From Aquabacterium parvum (GTDB lineage Bacteria > Pseudomonadota > Gammaproteobacteria > Burkholderiales > Burkholderiaceae_C), in contig NZ_LFRI01000386.1 in the NCBI RefSeq assembly GCF_001447195.1, positions 186,001 through 250,000 on the forward strand: 64,000 nt of DNA, written 5' to 3'. The notes under the pieces were generated by a model, which searched no databases, was not told the DNA's origin, and saw only the letters and a program-made list of their open reading frames with translations. The translations under genes and the position numbers were made by a program. Positions 8,203 through 15,859 of this stretch are shown here, piece after piece; the stretch's first letter is position 1; every line of letters starts with the position of its first letter.

Positions 8203-8886
8203 TCAGACGTCGGCCCACATTCGCAAGAGGTTGTGATACGTGCCAGTGAGCGCGACCAGAGCGTCATCGTGATCGTGTTGTTCGCGCAATTTGGTCAGGT
8301 TGGTGTCGAGGTCGAACAACAGGCGGCGCTGTTCATCGCTGCGAACCATGCTCTCGACCCAGAAGAAGCTGGCAAGGCGGTGGCCTTTCGTCACAGGCTC
8401 GACGCGGTGCACGCTGGTACCAGGGTAGATGACCATGTCGCCTGCGGCGAGCTTGACGCGCTTTTCACCGTAGGTGTCTTCGATCACGAGGTCGCCGCCA
8501 TCGTATTCGTGTGGCTCGGCCAGGAACAAGGTGGCCGAGATGTCGGTGCGCACGCGTTGACCGATTTCGTTGTTGACGCGGATGGCGTTGTCGACGTGGT
8601 TGCCGTATTGGGTGTGAGTGCCCCCGTATCGGTTGAACAGCGGTGGAACGATGCGCCGCGGCAGCGCGGCGGAGAAGAACAGCGTGTTGCGGTCCAGCGC
8701 CGGCAGGATCAGGGCCCGCAGGCGCTTGGCGTGTTCACCTTGCTGCGCCAGTTGCTCGTTGTCTTTGACCAGGGCGGCTTGGCGCCCGGCGGTGACCTGA
8801 CCGAGCACCCAGGGTGCATCGGCCAGGACCTCGCGGGCTTGTCGCAGCTCTTCAGGCGTGAGGACCTGAGGGATGTGCAGCAGCAT
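8203..8886 (-). CDS. piuC: PKHD-type Fe(II)/2-oxoglutarate dioxygenase PiuC
   Basis: A 227-residue protein of the YbiX/PiuC family. It has the prolyl-4-hydroxylase-like fold signature: the iron ligands in [10 protein letters not shown] (HxD), the distal histidine in [12 protein letters not shown], and the arginine in [16 protein letters not shown] that binds 2-oxoglutarate. The length is normal for PiuC (about 226). In E. coli and Pseudomonas the same gene sits next to the catecholate siderophore receptor Fiu/PiuA and is iron-repressed; its substrate is still unclear. Here it follows the receptor by 11 bp, the same pairing. Confidence 0.92.
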   Translation of the reverse strand: MLLHIPQVLTPEELRQAREVLADAPWVLGQVTAGRQAALVKDNEQLAQQGEHAKRLRALILPALDRNTLFFSAALPRRIVPPLFNRYGGTHTQYGNHVDNAIRVNNEIGQRVRTDISATLFLAEPHEYDGGDLVIEDTYGEKRVKLAAGDMVIYPGTSVHRVEPVTKGHRLASFFWVESMVRSDEQRRLLFDLDTNLTKLREQHDHDDALVALTGTYHNLLRMWADV

Positions 8887-8897
8887 GGCGATGTGGC

Positions 8898-11222
8898 TCA
8901 GAACTTCGCTGTCAGCGTGACTTGCACCAGTCGACCTGCACCCGGCACGTAGTGGCCACGATAGACCTGATCGGCGTAGAGCTTGTTGGCGATGTTGGTG
9001 ACGTTGGCCTTGATCGAATAGGCCTGGCTGGGTGTGTATTCGGCCATCAGGTCCACGGTGCCGTAGCCCGGCGCATAGAACTGTTGTCCGCCGTTGGCCG
9101 TGCCGACGTCTGCCGGCGATTGCTTGGTGCGGAAGTTCACGCCCAGACCGGCGCGCCACTTGGGCAGGAACTTGTAGGTGTTCCAGATGGTGCCGCTGTG
9201 GCGAGGCGTCAGGCCAGGGCGGTCGCCCTTGCGGTTGCCGAAGGACGTGGCGGACTTCTCGTCCACTTCTGCTTCAGGGATCCAGGTGTAGGAGCCGTAG
9301 ATTTCCCATTCGTCGGTGATCTGGCCGGTGATGTCCATGTCAAAGCCCATGGCGTGGCGCTTGCCGGAGAGTTCGAACTGCGTGGCGGCGCTGTCGACGT
9401 CGGTGTTGCGCTCATGAAGCTTGGTGGCGCGGAACAGGGCCAGTCGGGTGCTCATGCGGCCATCTTCGGAGTCGAGCTTGGCGCCCAATTCGAGGTTCTG
9501 GCTGGACTCTGGCGGCACGTTGACGCTCAGGGGCGAGTACGAATAGGTGTCGCCCGAGGTGTTGAACGAGGTGCCGTAAGAGAAGTGATACGACTGCAGG
9601 GCATTAGGCTGGAACAGGACGCCCAGGCGCTTGCTGAGCTTGTCGATGCTCTGCTTGTACTTGGCGCTTGGCAGGTTCGCGGCGTTGCTGGTGTTGTAGA
9701 CGGTGTAGTTGCCGTTGAAGTAGTCGTAGCGCAGGCCGCCCAGCAGCTTCCACATCGGCGCGATGTGGACGAGGTCCTGCACGTAGACGCCCAGGCCTTC
9801 GGCGGTGAATTCGTTGCCGCGACGCAGGATGCGGCGGCTCTCGTCGATCCAGGCGCCATCGTCCGGGTTGCCCGCGGTGATGTTCGGCTTGCCGAGGGTG
9901 ATGCCACCGTTGTTGCCGTTCGGTGCGGCCGTCACCTGGCGCTTCTCGCGCGAGAAGTCCACGCCGGTGGTGATCTCGTTCTTCAGGCCCAGGATCTGGT
10001 GCTTGCCGGTGTAGTCGCTCTGTGCCTGCAGCACGTCGACCTTCTGGATCTTCAACACGCTGCCGCGGGTGAACACCGTGTTGTTGCTGAAATTGCCCAG
10101 GTCCGTCCCCGACCCGTTGGGGAACCGGATCGTGCTGGCGCGCTGGTCGCGTTCGAATTCACCTCGGCGGATCACGCTCTTGAGCTCCGAGCCTCCGCCC
10201 AGCTTCAGCGTGTTGGTGTAGCTCAGCACCTTGCCTTGGCTCTGCGCAAAGTCGCTGGCCGTGCCGTAGTAGCGGGCCGGGTCCAGCTTGTCGTTGACCG
10301 TGTTGTAGGCGGCGGACTGGCTGGCGCTGGGCTTGATCCAGGGCAGGCCGTAGTTGATGCCGTTGTCGTTGTTGATGTAGTACAGGCTCACCAGGTGTTC
10401 GACCTTCTTGCCGATGCCTGCACGGTAGGCCAGGGCCAGGCCTTCTTTGTCGATGCTGGAGCCCGCACCGTTGTTGTTGGCGGTGGTGCGCATGGCGTTG
10501 ATGCGCAAGGCCGAGTCCTCACCGGTCACGATGTTGAAGTCTCCGGTGCCGCGCACGTAGGAGTGGCTGCCCGCCGTGAGCGAGACCTCGTTGGACTTTT
10601 CCAGGAAGGGGGTCTTGGTGACCTGGTTGACGGCGCCTCCGGTGGAGCCGCGCCCGAACAGCATCGAGGCGGAGCCGCGCAGCAGCTCGAGCCGGTCGAG
10701 GTTGAAGGTGTCGCGGTCGTAGATGGCCGGGTCGCGAACGCCGTCCAGGAAGATGTCGCCGGTTTGCTGCAGCGAGAAGCCGCGCAGGCGGATGTCTTCC
10801 TCGCCGCCCTCGGCTGCCATGAAGGTGATGCCCGCAGTCTGGCGAAGCACATCTTTCATCGTGTCGAGGTTGCGGTCAACGATCAGCTTTTCGGTGACCA
10901 CCGTGATCGATTGCGGGATGTCGCGCAGGGCTTGCTTGCCCTTGCCGATGGTGGTGGTGGTGGCCTGGTAGGTGCTTTTGGCTTCGGGCTTGGGGTCTGC
11001 CTTGCCCGTCACAGAAACGGCTGGCAGCGTGGCTTCCGGCGTGGGTGCGCCCTGGTTCTGAGCCACCGAGACCGAGCTCAACAGGCTCAACCCCATGCCT
11101 GCGGCGAGGGCGCCCAGCGGCATCACCACGGGGCGAGCTGCGGCTGGTTTGGAGGGGGGGGGACGATCGGGACATGGACGGCTCCGGAAAGGGCGATGCC
11201 TGCTTGGGCGGGCAACTGACAT
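8898..11222 (-). CDS. TonB-dependent catecholate-siderophore-type receptor (Fiu/PiuA-like)
   Basis: A 774-residue outer-membrane receptor. After a basic N-terminal region and a hydrophobic signal segment (about 34-54, ending SVAQ) comes LPAVSVTG. The plug domain includes [48 protein letters not shown] and [13 protein letters not shown]. The 22-strand-type barrel ends in the terminal strand [10 protein letters not shown] with the usual final Phe. It imports ferric siderophore across the outer membrane using TonB-ExbBD energy. The ATG at 11222 has no obvious Shine-Dalgarno; the ATG at 11123 just before the hydrophobic segment is an alternative. A Fur-like box lies 37-55 bp upstream. Ligand identity is inferred from the piuC linkage. 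Confidence 0.9.
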   Translation of the reverse strand: MSVARPSRHRPFRSRPCPDRPPPSKPAAARPVVMPLGALAAGMGLSLLSSVSVAQNQGAPTPEATLPAVSVTGKADPKPEAKSTYQATTTTIGKGKQALRDIPQSITVVTEKLIVDRNLDTMKDVLRQTAGITFMAAEGGEEDIRLRGFSLQQTGDIFLDGVRDPAIYDRDTFNLDRLELLRGSASMLFGRGSTGGAVNQVTKTPFLEKSNEVSLTAGSHSYVRGTGDFNIVTGEDSALRINAMRTTANNNGAGSSIDKEGLALAYRAGIGKKVEHLVSLYYINNDNGINYGLPWIKPSASQSAAYNTVNDKLDPARYYGTASDFAQSQGKVLSYTNTLKLGGGSELKSVIRRGEFERDQRASTIRFPNGSGTDLGNFSNNTVFTRGSVLKIQKVDVLQAQSDYTGKHQILGLKNEITTGVDFSREKRQVTAAPNGNNGGITLGKPNITAGNPDDGAWIDESRRILRRGNEFTAEGLGVYVQDLVHIAPMWKLLGGLRYDYFNGNYTVYNTSNAANLPSAKYKQSIDKLSKRLGVLFQPNALQSYHFSYGTSFNTSGDTYSYSPLSVNVPPESSQNLELGAKLDSEDGRMSTRLALFRATKLHERNTDVDSAATQFELSGKRHAMGFDMDITGQITDEWEIYGSYTWIPEAEVDEKSATSFGNRKGDRPGLTPRHSGTIWNTYKFLPKWRAGLGVNFRTKQSPADVGTANGGQQFYAPGYGTVDLMAEYTPSQAYSIKANVTNIANKLYADQVYRGHYVPGAGRLVQVTLTAKF

Positions 11223-11258
11223 GGTTGTTGTGGCAGGTGCGATGGCGCACTCAATAAT

Positions 11259-11277
11259 CTAAATGATAACAATTCGC
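11259..11277 (-). promoter_or_regulatory. Putative Fur box of the siderophore-receptor operon
   Basis: The minus strand reads GCGAATTGTTATCATTTAG. Aligned to the classical Fur box, 12 of the core 16 positions agree. It is 37 bp upstream of the receptor start and shares GCGAAT..TT.TC.TT with the sites at 11567 and 20440. Confidence 0.65.
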
Positions 11278-11371
11278 GATAGCATTGTTAGGGGGTGTTG
11301 CTGGCAGCCACCAGAACGCGGGGTTCGGCGCCTGTTGGTCAGGCGAGCACAAGAAGGGGACTGAAAGCGAA

Positions 11372-11403
11372 ACAGGCGCGACCTCTCCCGAAGCCGCGCC
11401 TGT
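11372..11403. terminator. Strong hairpin, possible terminator or attenuator
   Basis: A perfect 9-bp inverted repeat ACAGGCGCG/CGCGCCTGT with a 14-nt loop. On the plus strand it is followed by CCTTTTCTG and on the minus strand by TTCGCTTTC, so either direction is possible. No protein gene ends here, so it may end the candidate small RNA (if read-through passes 11423) or attenuate the long receptor leader. Confidence 0.45.
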
Positions 11404-11422
11404 CCTTTTCTGTGGTTCAAAC

Positions 11423-11558
11423 AAAAAAGCGTTTGCCGCCAGACCCTGTCTGCCACCTTCTCGGCCCCCACAGCCAATCAGGCGACATCCCCACCACGGT
11501 CTGCCCGGCAGGCCTCAGGTCCCGCCGGCTTGTCAGACAAGGTCTGTGCGACAAACGC
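11423..11558 (-). ncRNA. Candidate Fur-regulated small RNA
   Basis: Inferred transcript of about 136 nt. A promoter lies directly upstream: -35 TTGCTA (11588-11593), 17-bp spacer, -10 TAATAT (11565-11570). No open frame with a ribosome site follows. Near the end a CAGAC/GTCTG stem (11439-11452 region) is followed about ten bases later by a TTTTTT run at 11423-11428, a weak terminator with a U-rich tail of the kind Hfq binds. The spacer of the promoter is a Fur-like box, so the RNA would be made under iron starvation, as RyhB or PrrF are. It could equally be a long 5' leader of the receptor operon. The RNA itself is a hypothesis. Confidence 0.35.
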
Positions 11559-11564
11559 GTAGCC

Positions 11565-11593
11565 ATATTAACGATAATCATTCGCATTAGCAA
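11565..11593 (-). promoter_or_regulatory. Sigma-70-type promoter overlapped by a Fur-like box
   Basis: -35 TTGCTA (11588-11593) and -10 TAATAT (11565-11570) are 17 bp apart. The Fur-like site at 11567-11585 (minus strand GCGAATGATTATCGTTAAT) fills the spacer and agrees with the 19-bp consensus at 14 positions by eye. This placement fits repression by Fe-Fur. No gene starts within 300 bp downstream. Confidence 0.6.
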
Positions 11594-11669
11594 GATGCCA
11601 TGAAGCGCTCATGGGCATGACGGGAACGGGGCTCGCAAGCACGGGGCGAGGCTGTGTGCCGCGCCCACG

Positions 11670-11696
11670 AAAAAGGGCTCCCCGCAGGGAGCCCTT
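11670..11696 (-). terminator. Rho-independent terminator of terC
   Basis: Minus strand: AAGGGCTCCC TGCG GGGAGCCC followed by TTTTT. It starts 36 bp after the terC stop. Confidence 0.88.
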
Positions 11697-11731
11697 GTCG
11701 CGGCCGAGGCCGCTGGCGCAACGCGCTGGTG

Positions 11732-12700
11732 TCAGCCGGCGGTCTTGCTGGCGCCGATCTTGGGCGCGGTCTTGACGCTCCAGATCATCGTGATGGCCAG
11801 GATGCCGATCACCACACCCAGCGACACCATCACCGGGATCTTGTAGATGTCGATCAGCATCATCTTCGTGCCGATGAACACCAGGATCACGGCCAGGCCG
11901 TAGCTCAGCAGGTGGAACTTGGCGGCCATGGCAGCGAGCAGGAAGTACATCGCACGCAGGCCCAGGATGGCGAAGATGTTCGACGTCAGCACGATGAAGG
12001 GGTCGGACGTGATGGCGTAGATGGCGGGGATGGAGTCGACCGCGAAGATCACGTCGGTGAAGCCCACCAGGGCGACGACCAGCAGCAGCGGGGTGGCGAC
12101 CTTCACGCCGTTCTGCACGGTCCAGAAGTTCTCGCCGTCGAAGTTCTTGCTCACGGGCATGACCTTGCGCAGGAACTTCAGGGCCGGGTTGCCTTCGAGG
12201 TCGGGCTCCTTGTCAGCCGCCCACCACATCTTGACGCCGGTGAAGAACAGGAATGCGCCGAAGACGTAGAGGATCCAGTGGAACTGGCTGATCAGCCAGC
12301 CGCCCACCAGGATCATCACCGTGCGCAGCACGATGGCGCCGATGATGCCGATCATCAGCACGCGCTTCTGGTAGGCCGGGGGCACCGCGAAGTACGTGAA
12401 GATCATCAGGAAGACGAAGATGTTGTCCACCGCCAGCGACTTCTCGATGAGGTAGCCTGTGAGGAACTCGAGCGCCTTGGTGTTGGCCACCGCCGTGCCC
12501 AGCTCTTGCTGGTAGGCCCACCACAGCAGGCCGTTGAAGGCGAACGACAAGGCCACCCAGATGGCGGACCACTTGATGGCTTCGGGGACGGTGACCTCGT
12601 GGGCGCCCTGTTTTTTCAGGACGACGAAGTCGACGAAGAGCGCCACGATGACGATGGCGACAAAGATGACCCACAGCCAGGTGGGAACGGTGCTGAACAT
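11732..12700 (-). CDS. TerC/Alx-family membrane protein, probable manganese exporter
   Basis: A 322-residue polytopic membrane protein of the TerC family with about nine hydrophobic segments. The family-defining acidic segments are intact: SLAVDNIFVFLMIF near residue 80 and FTDVIFAVDSIPAIYAIT near 215. In E. coli the Alx and MntP systems export Mn(II), and alx is controlled by a Mn-sensing leader. Here too a yybP-ykoY-type riboswitch lies upstream. The start is placed at 12700 because GGAG is 8 bp upstream; an in-frame ATG at 12721 lacks one. It is flanked by two iron operons but has its own leader and terminator. Manganese as the substrate is inferred from the riboswitch. Confidence 0.88.
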   Translation of the reverse strand: MFSTVPTWLWVIFVAIVIVALFVDFVVLKKQGAHEVTVPEAIKWSAIWVALSFAFNGLLWWAYQQELGTAVANTKALEFLTGYLIEKSLAVDNIFVFLMIFTYFAVPPAYQKRVLMIGIIGAIVLRTVMILVGGWLISQFHWILYVFGAFLFFTGVKMWWAADKEPDLEGNPALKFLRKVMPVSKNFDGENFWTVQNGVKVATPLLLVVALVGFTDVIFAVDSIPAIYAITSDPFIVLTSNIFAILGLRAMYFLLAAMAAKFHLLSYGLAVILVFIGTKMMLIDIYKIPVMVSLGVVIGILAITMIWSVKTAPKIGASKTAG

Positions 12701-12727
12701 GCAGTTGACTCCGGTGAACAAACATCA

Positions 12728-12750
12728 CGCGGCCCTGGACGAGGGCCGCG
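12728..12750 (-). promoter_or_regulatory. Expression-platform hairpin of the terC riboswitch
   Basis: A perfect 9-bp hairpin CGCGGCCCT/AGGGCCGCG with loop CGTCC lies between the aptamer and the ribosome site, followed on the minus strand by TGATGTTTG. The tail is too poor in U for a clear terminator, so it could act in transcription attenuation or in masking the ribosome site. The mechanism cannot be decided from sequence. Confidence 0.55.
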
Positions 12751-12760
12751 CGCCTGTGCA

Positions 12761-12884
12761 CCGAAAGGTCTTGCGAGGCGGGCCTGGCGGCCTGCCGTGT
12801 CACCCGGGTCAGGGACCATTGCGGCCCCCGCCGTACTGACGGGTCGACACCAACCGGGTGAGCGGAGAGCTACTCCCCCTTCGG
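12761..12884 (-). ncRNA. yybP-ykoY manganese riboswitch
   Basis: The 5' leader of terC carries the diagnostic conserved pieces of this class: GGGGGAGTAGC near the 5' side (12869-12879) and GCAAGACCTTT near the 3' side (12764-12774). They are closed by an 8-bp P1 helix, CCGAAGGG (12877-12884) with CCTTTCGG (12761-12768), including one G-U pair. The internal GTCGACCCGTCAGTACGG also fits. This RNA binds Mn(II) and turns on efflux genes of the TerC/MntP type. The aptamer call is strong; 5' and 3' limits are set at the P1 ends. Confidence 0.88.
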
Positions 12885-12961
12885 ACCTGCGAAGTTTACA
12901 CAGGCCGAGCAAGCCCTGGCGAGTTTTGTGGGCATTGAGGTGAAGGGAGAGGCGATCGTGC

Positions 12962-13768
12962 TCAATCCGTCACGGCCGAGGCCATGGCGGACAGCGCCAG
13001 CCAGCTGCCAGGCTGACCGGGGCGGGGCAGGCGTTCGCACAGCACGCCCCAAATGCGCTGGATCAGCGTGGGTTGCAGCACCTCGTCGCAGCGCCCCATG
13101 GTGTCGAGTCGGCCGTCGCGCAGCACCAGGGCCTGGTCGGCGTAGGCCTCGGCCAGGTTGAGGTCGTGCAGCACGACGAGCACGCCGTGTCCCTGTGCTG
13201 CCAGCTGACGCATCAGCCTCATCACGCTGTGCTGGTGGGCCAGGTCGAGCGCGGCGGTGGGTTCATCCAGCATCAGCCAGCGGGGCGTGTTGTCATCTGG
13301 GTGCGGCGTGACCTGGGCCAGCACGCGTGCCAGCTGCACACGCGCCTTTTCGCCGCCAGACAGGCCCGCGTGCAGGCGGTCGATCAGGTGCAGGGCACCG
13401 ACGGTGTCCAGGCATTGCTCGACCAGCTCGCCTTCGAGCGGATGCGGGCAATGGGCATGCGGGTGGCGGCCCATGCGCACGATGTCACGCACGCTGAAGT
13501 CAAAAGGCACCTGAAGCTCTTGAGAGAGCAAGGCGCGGTGGCGGGCGAGCTCGACCGTGTCCCATTCGGACAGCAGCCGGCCGTTCAGGTGCACGCGCCT
13601 GGCGCTGCCGCCTTCCAGCCCGCAAAGGGCGTGCATGAAGGTGGACTTGCCCGCGCCATTGGGGCCGAGCACGGCGTGCACCAGGCCGGCTTGCAGTTGC
13701 ACGAAGGGCACGTCGAGCACGCGGCGATCGCCGTGGCGCACCAGCAGGTCGTGGGCAGACAGGCTCAT
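12962..13768 (-). CDS. hmuV: Haem ABC transporter ATP-binding protein HmuV
   Basis: A 268-residue ABC ATPase. It has Walker A GPNGAGKST near residue 35, the Q-loop region SQELQVPFDFSV, the signature LSGGEKARVQLARVLAQ, Walker B WLMLDEPTAALD and the switch His in LVVLHDLNLAEAYADQ. The Q-loop and PTAALDLAHQ context are typical of HmuV/FecE-type importers. It powers haem import across the inner membrane together with HmuU and the binding protein HmuT. A strong AAGGAG lies 8 bp upstream. It is the last gene of the seven-gene haem operon, 25 bp after hmuU, and is followed by the terC leader with no clear terminator between. Confidence 0.93.
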   Translation of the reverse strand: MSLSAHDLLVRHGDRRVLDVPFVQLQAGLVHAVLGPNGAGKSTFMHALCGLEGGSARRVHLNGRLLSEWDTVELARHRALLSQELQVPFDFSVRDIVRMGRHPHAHCPHPLEGELVEQCLDTVGALHLIDRLHAGLSGGEKARVQLARVLAQVTPHPDDNTPRWLMLDEPTAALDLAHQHSVMRLMRQLAAQGHGVLVVLHDLNLAEAYADQALVLRDGRLDTMGRCDEVLQPTLIQRIWGVLCERLPRPGQPGSWLALSAMASAVTD

Positions 13769-13793
13769 CTCAGGCTCCTTGTGTCAGGCGATT

Positions 13794-14918
13794 TCAAAAC
13801 GAAGCAGAACGGTGGGCGCGCCCCCGCAGCAACCACAGGAAGGTGGGCGCACCAATCAAGCCGGTGAGCACGCCCAGTGGCATCTCGGCCGGCGCCAGCG
13901 CCGTGCGCGCGGCGGTGTCGGCCAGCAGCACCAGGCTGGCACCCAGCAAGGCCGAGCCCGGCAGCACCGCGCGGTGCGATGGGCCGCACAGCAGCCGCAC
14001 CAGGTGCGGCGCGAGCAGCCCGATGAAGCCCACCATGCCGATGACCGCGGTGACGGCGGCCACGGCCAGCGCGGCCAGGGTCACGCAGCGGCGCTGCAGC
14101 GAGGCCACGTTGACGCCCGACAGCGTGGCCTGCGCTTCACCGAGCGACAGCGCGTCGAGCGGTGCGGCCAGGCGGGGAGCCAGCACACATGCCCCCAGCA
14201 CCGCCGGCAGCACGCAGGCCACGGCCAGCCAGTGGCTGGGCGCCAGGCTGCCCAGCATCCAGAAGGTCAGGGCGCGCAATTGGGTGTCGGTGGCGAAGTG
14301 GGTCAGCAGGCCCAGCGCCGAGCCCGCCAGGGCGTTGACGGCCACACCCACCAGCAGCAAGCGCGTGACGGCGACATGGCCATGCTGGCGTGCCAGCCGC
14401 CAGACGATGGCGGTGGTCAGCAGGGCCAGCGCGAAGGCGCCCAGCATGGTGCCGCTCACGCCCAACCAGCCCGTGTGAAAGCCCGCCACCGTCCAGCCTG
14501 CCAGCGGCAGCAGCACGATGAAAGCGGCGGCCCCCAGCGCGGCACCGGCCTGCACACCGATGAGGCCCGGGTCGGCCAGCGGGTTGCGGAACAGGCCCTG
14601 CACCATGGCGCCCGAGACGCCCAGCGCCGCGCCGGCCAGCAGGCCCATGGCCAGGCGCGGGGCGCGGATGTGCCAGAACACCTCGGTACCCGAGACATCG
14701 CCCACCTGGCCGCTGCCCCACTGCAGCGCGTCGCGCCAGCCCAGTGCAAAGGGGCCGTTGCTGGCGGCCACGAGCAGGCTGATCAAGAGCAGCGTGCCCG
14801 CGCTCAACAGCGTCATGTGGGCGGACAGCAAACGGCCCGGTGCCGCACGCCAGCGCCGGGCCACTTGCCCGGTTGCCGAAGGCGCGCTGGCGGGTGTCGA
14901 CGGCAGCACGGCGCTCAT
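13794..14918 (-). CDS. hmuU: Haem ABC transporter permease HmuU
   Basis: A 374-residue FecCD-family permease with about nine to ten hydrophobic segments after an unusually long cytoplasmic N-terminus (about 40 residues, Ala/Pro/Ser-rich). Family motifs present are RAPRLAMGLLAGAALGVSGAMVQGLFRNPLADPGLIGVQAGAA (in part), the coupling region near LSLGEAQATLSGVNV, and GFIGLLAPHLVRLLCGPSHR. It forms the haem channel and dimerises with HmuV below. The start overlaps the hmuT stop by 4 bp (ATGA), so translation is coupled. The predicted N-terminal extension is odd but no better internal start is evident. Confidence 0.92.
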   Translation of the reverse strand: MSAVLPSTPASAPSATGQVARRWRAAPGRLLSAHMTLLSAGTLLLISLLVAASNGPFALGWRDALQWGSGQVGDVSGTEVFWHIRAPRLAMGLLAGAALGVSGAMVQGLFRNPLADPGLIGVQAGAALGAAAFIVLLPLAGWTVAGFHTGWLGVSGTMLGAFALALLTTAIVWRLARQHGHVAVTRLLLVGVAVNALAGSALGLLTHFATDTQLRALTFWMLGSLAPSHWLAVACVLPAVLGACVLAPRLAAPLDALSLGEAQATLSGVNVASLQRRCVTLAALAVAAVTAVIGMVGFIGLLAPHLVRLLCGPSHRAVLPGSALLGASLVLLADTAARTALAPAEMPLGVLTGLIGAPTFLWLLRGRAHRSASF

Positions 14919-15859
14919 GCCAACCCCTGCTGCAACGCTTGCAGCGTTTCAGGCATGCGCGGCCCGAAGCCCAGCAGCGCCATGGTGTCGAAGCTGAGCA
15001 CGCGTTGCTGGCGGCCGGCCGGTGTCAGGGCCAGGCCGGGCAGTTGCCAGAATTTTTGCAGGCCACCCAATGCGCTCACCGATTCCTGCGTGGTCACGAT
15101 CCAGTCCGGGCGCGCCTGCACGGCGCTTTCGGCGTTGAGTGAGCGCCAGCCTTGCACCTCGGCCATGGTGTTGCGAGCGCCGGCGTAGGCCAGCATGGCG
15201 TGGGCACCGGTGTCGGCTCCCGCCAGCATCGCAGCCGGTCCGTGGGCCATGATGAACAGCACACGCGGACCGGTGCTGCCGGAAGCTGCGGCATTGCGAC
15301 GCGCGACCCTTTGCTGCGTTGCCTGCCAGCGGTTTTGCAGGTCGGCCGTCAAGGCTTGCGCAGCAGATGGCCGCCGCGTGGCTTCACCCACCAGCTTGAC
15401 CTTCTCGATCAGGTCCTCGAATCGGTGCTTGACGCTCACCAGCTGCAGCGGCACCCCGGCCTGTCGCAGCTGCGCCAGCACCGCAGGTGGGCCGGCCTCG
15501 TCGGTGCCGAGCACGGCGTTCGGCTTGAGCGACAGCAGGCCCTCGGCCGAGAGTTGGCGCAGGTAGCCGACCTTGGGTGTTTGGCTGGCTGCAGCCGGGT
15601 GGGTGCTCGTGGTGTCGGTGCCCACCAGCATGTGCTGGGCTCCCAGCAGGTAGACCACCTCGGTCAGGCTGCCGTGGATGCAGACCAGGCGCGGCTCGGC
15701 GGATGCCTCACGTGGTGGTGTTGCCGCGAAGGCCTGTCCCGTCACGCCCCAAGGCATGGGCAGTGTCGCGATCCCGCCCAGCCCACCGATGGCTTGCAGC
15801 AGGCGGCGACGGTGCATGCCTTCCTCCACACGAGATGGTTGGTCGTCGCGGTGGTTCAT
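14915..15859 (-). CDS. hmuT: Haem-binding periplasmic protein HmuT (Tat-type signal)
   Basis: A 314-residue type III periplasmic-binding protein. The N-terminus carries RRRLLQAIGGLGGIATLP (residues 17-34), a plausible twin-arginine signal, with cleavage after QAFA. The mature protein begins RLVCIHGSLTEVVYLLGAQHMLVGTDTTS, the usual HmuT/BtuF start in which a residue after the first strand binds haem. VLGTDEAGPP and WIVTTQESVSALGG belong to the second lobe. It captures haem in the periplasm and delivers it to HmuUV. The gene overlaps hmuS and hmuU by 4 bp each. A Tat signal for a haem-binding protein is less common than a Sec signal. Confidence 0.92.
   Translation of the reverse strand: MNHRDDQPSRVEEGMHRRRLLQAIGGLGGIATLPMPWGVTGQAFAATPPREASAEPRLVCIHGSLTEVVYLLGAQHMLVGTDTTSTHPAAASQTPKVGYLRQLSAEGLLSLKPNAVLGTDEAGPPAVLAQLRQAGVPLQLVSVKHRFEDLIEKVKLVGEATRRPSAAQALTADLQNRWQATQQRVARRNAAASGSTGPRVLFIMAHGPAAMLAGADTGAHAMLAYAGARNTMAEVQGWRSLNAESAVQARPDWIVTTQESVSALGGLQKFWQLPGLALTPAGRQQRVLSFDTMALLGFGPRMPETLQALQQGLA

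Larger units (their letters stand above)
11223..11731. other. 509-bp intergenic region without a protein gene
   Basis: The region lies between the siderophore receptor start and the terC stop, both on the minus strand. I see no convincing coding sequence in either direction. It holds a Fur-like box next to the receptor (11259-11277), a 9-bp inverted repeat (11372-11403), a candidate small RNA unit with its own promoter (11423-11593), and the terC terminator (11670-11696). Confidence 0.6.

Noticed and set aside
8922-11219. Long open frame opposite the siderophore receptor
   Set aside because: It is antisense to a clear TonB receptor, with low-complexity Val/Ala/Gly/His composition from GC-rich codon bias; no ribosome site or domain.
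13557-15188. Gln/His/Arg-rich open frame opposite the hmuU and hmuT genes
   Set aside because: Strong low complexity, antisense to well-matched transporter genes.
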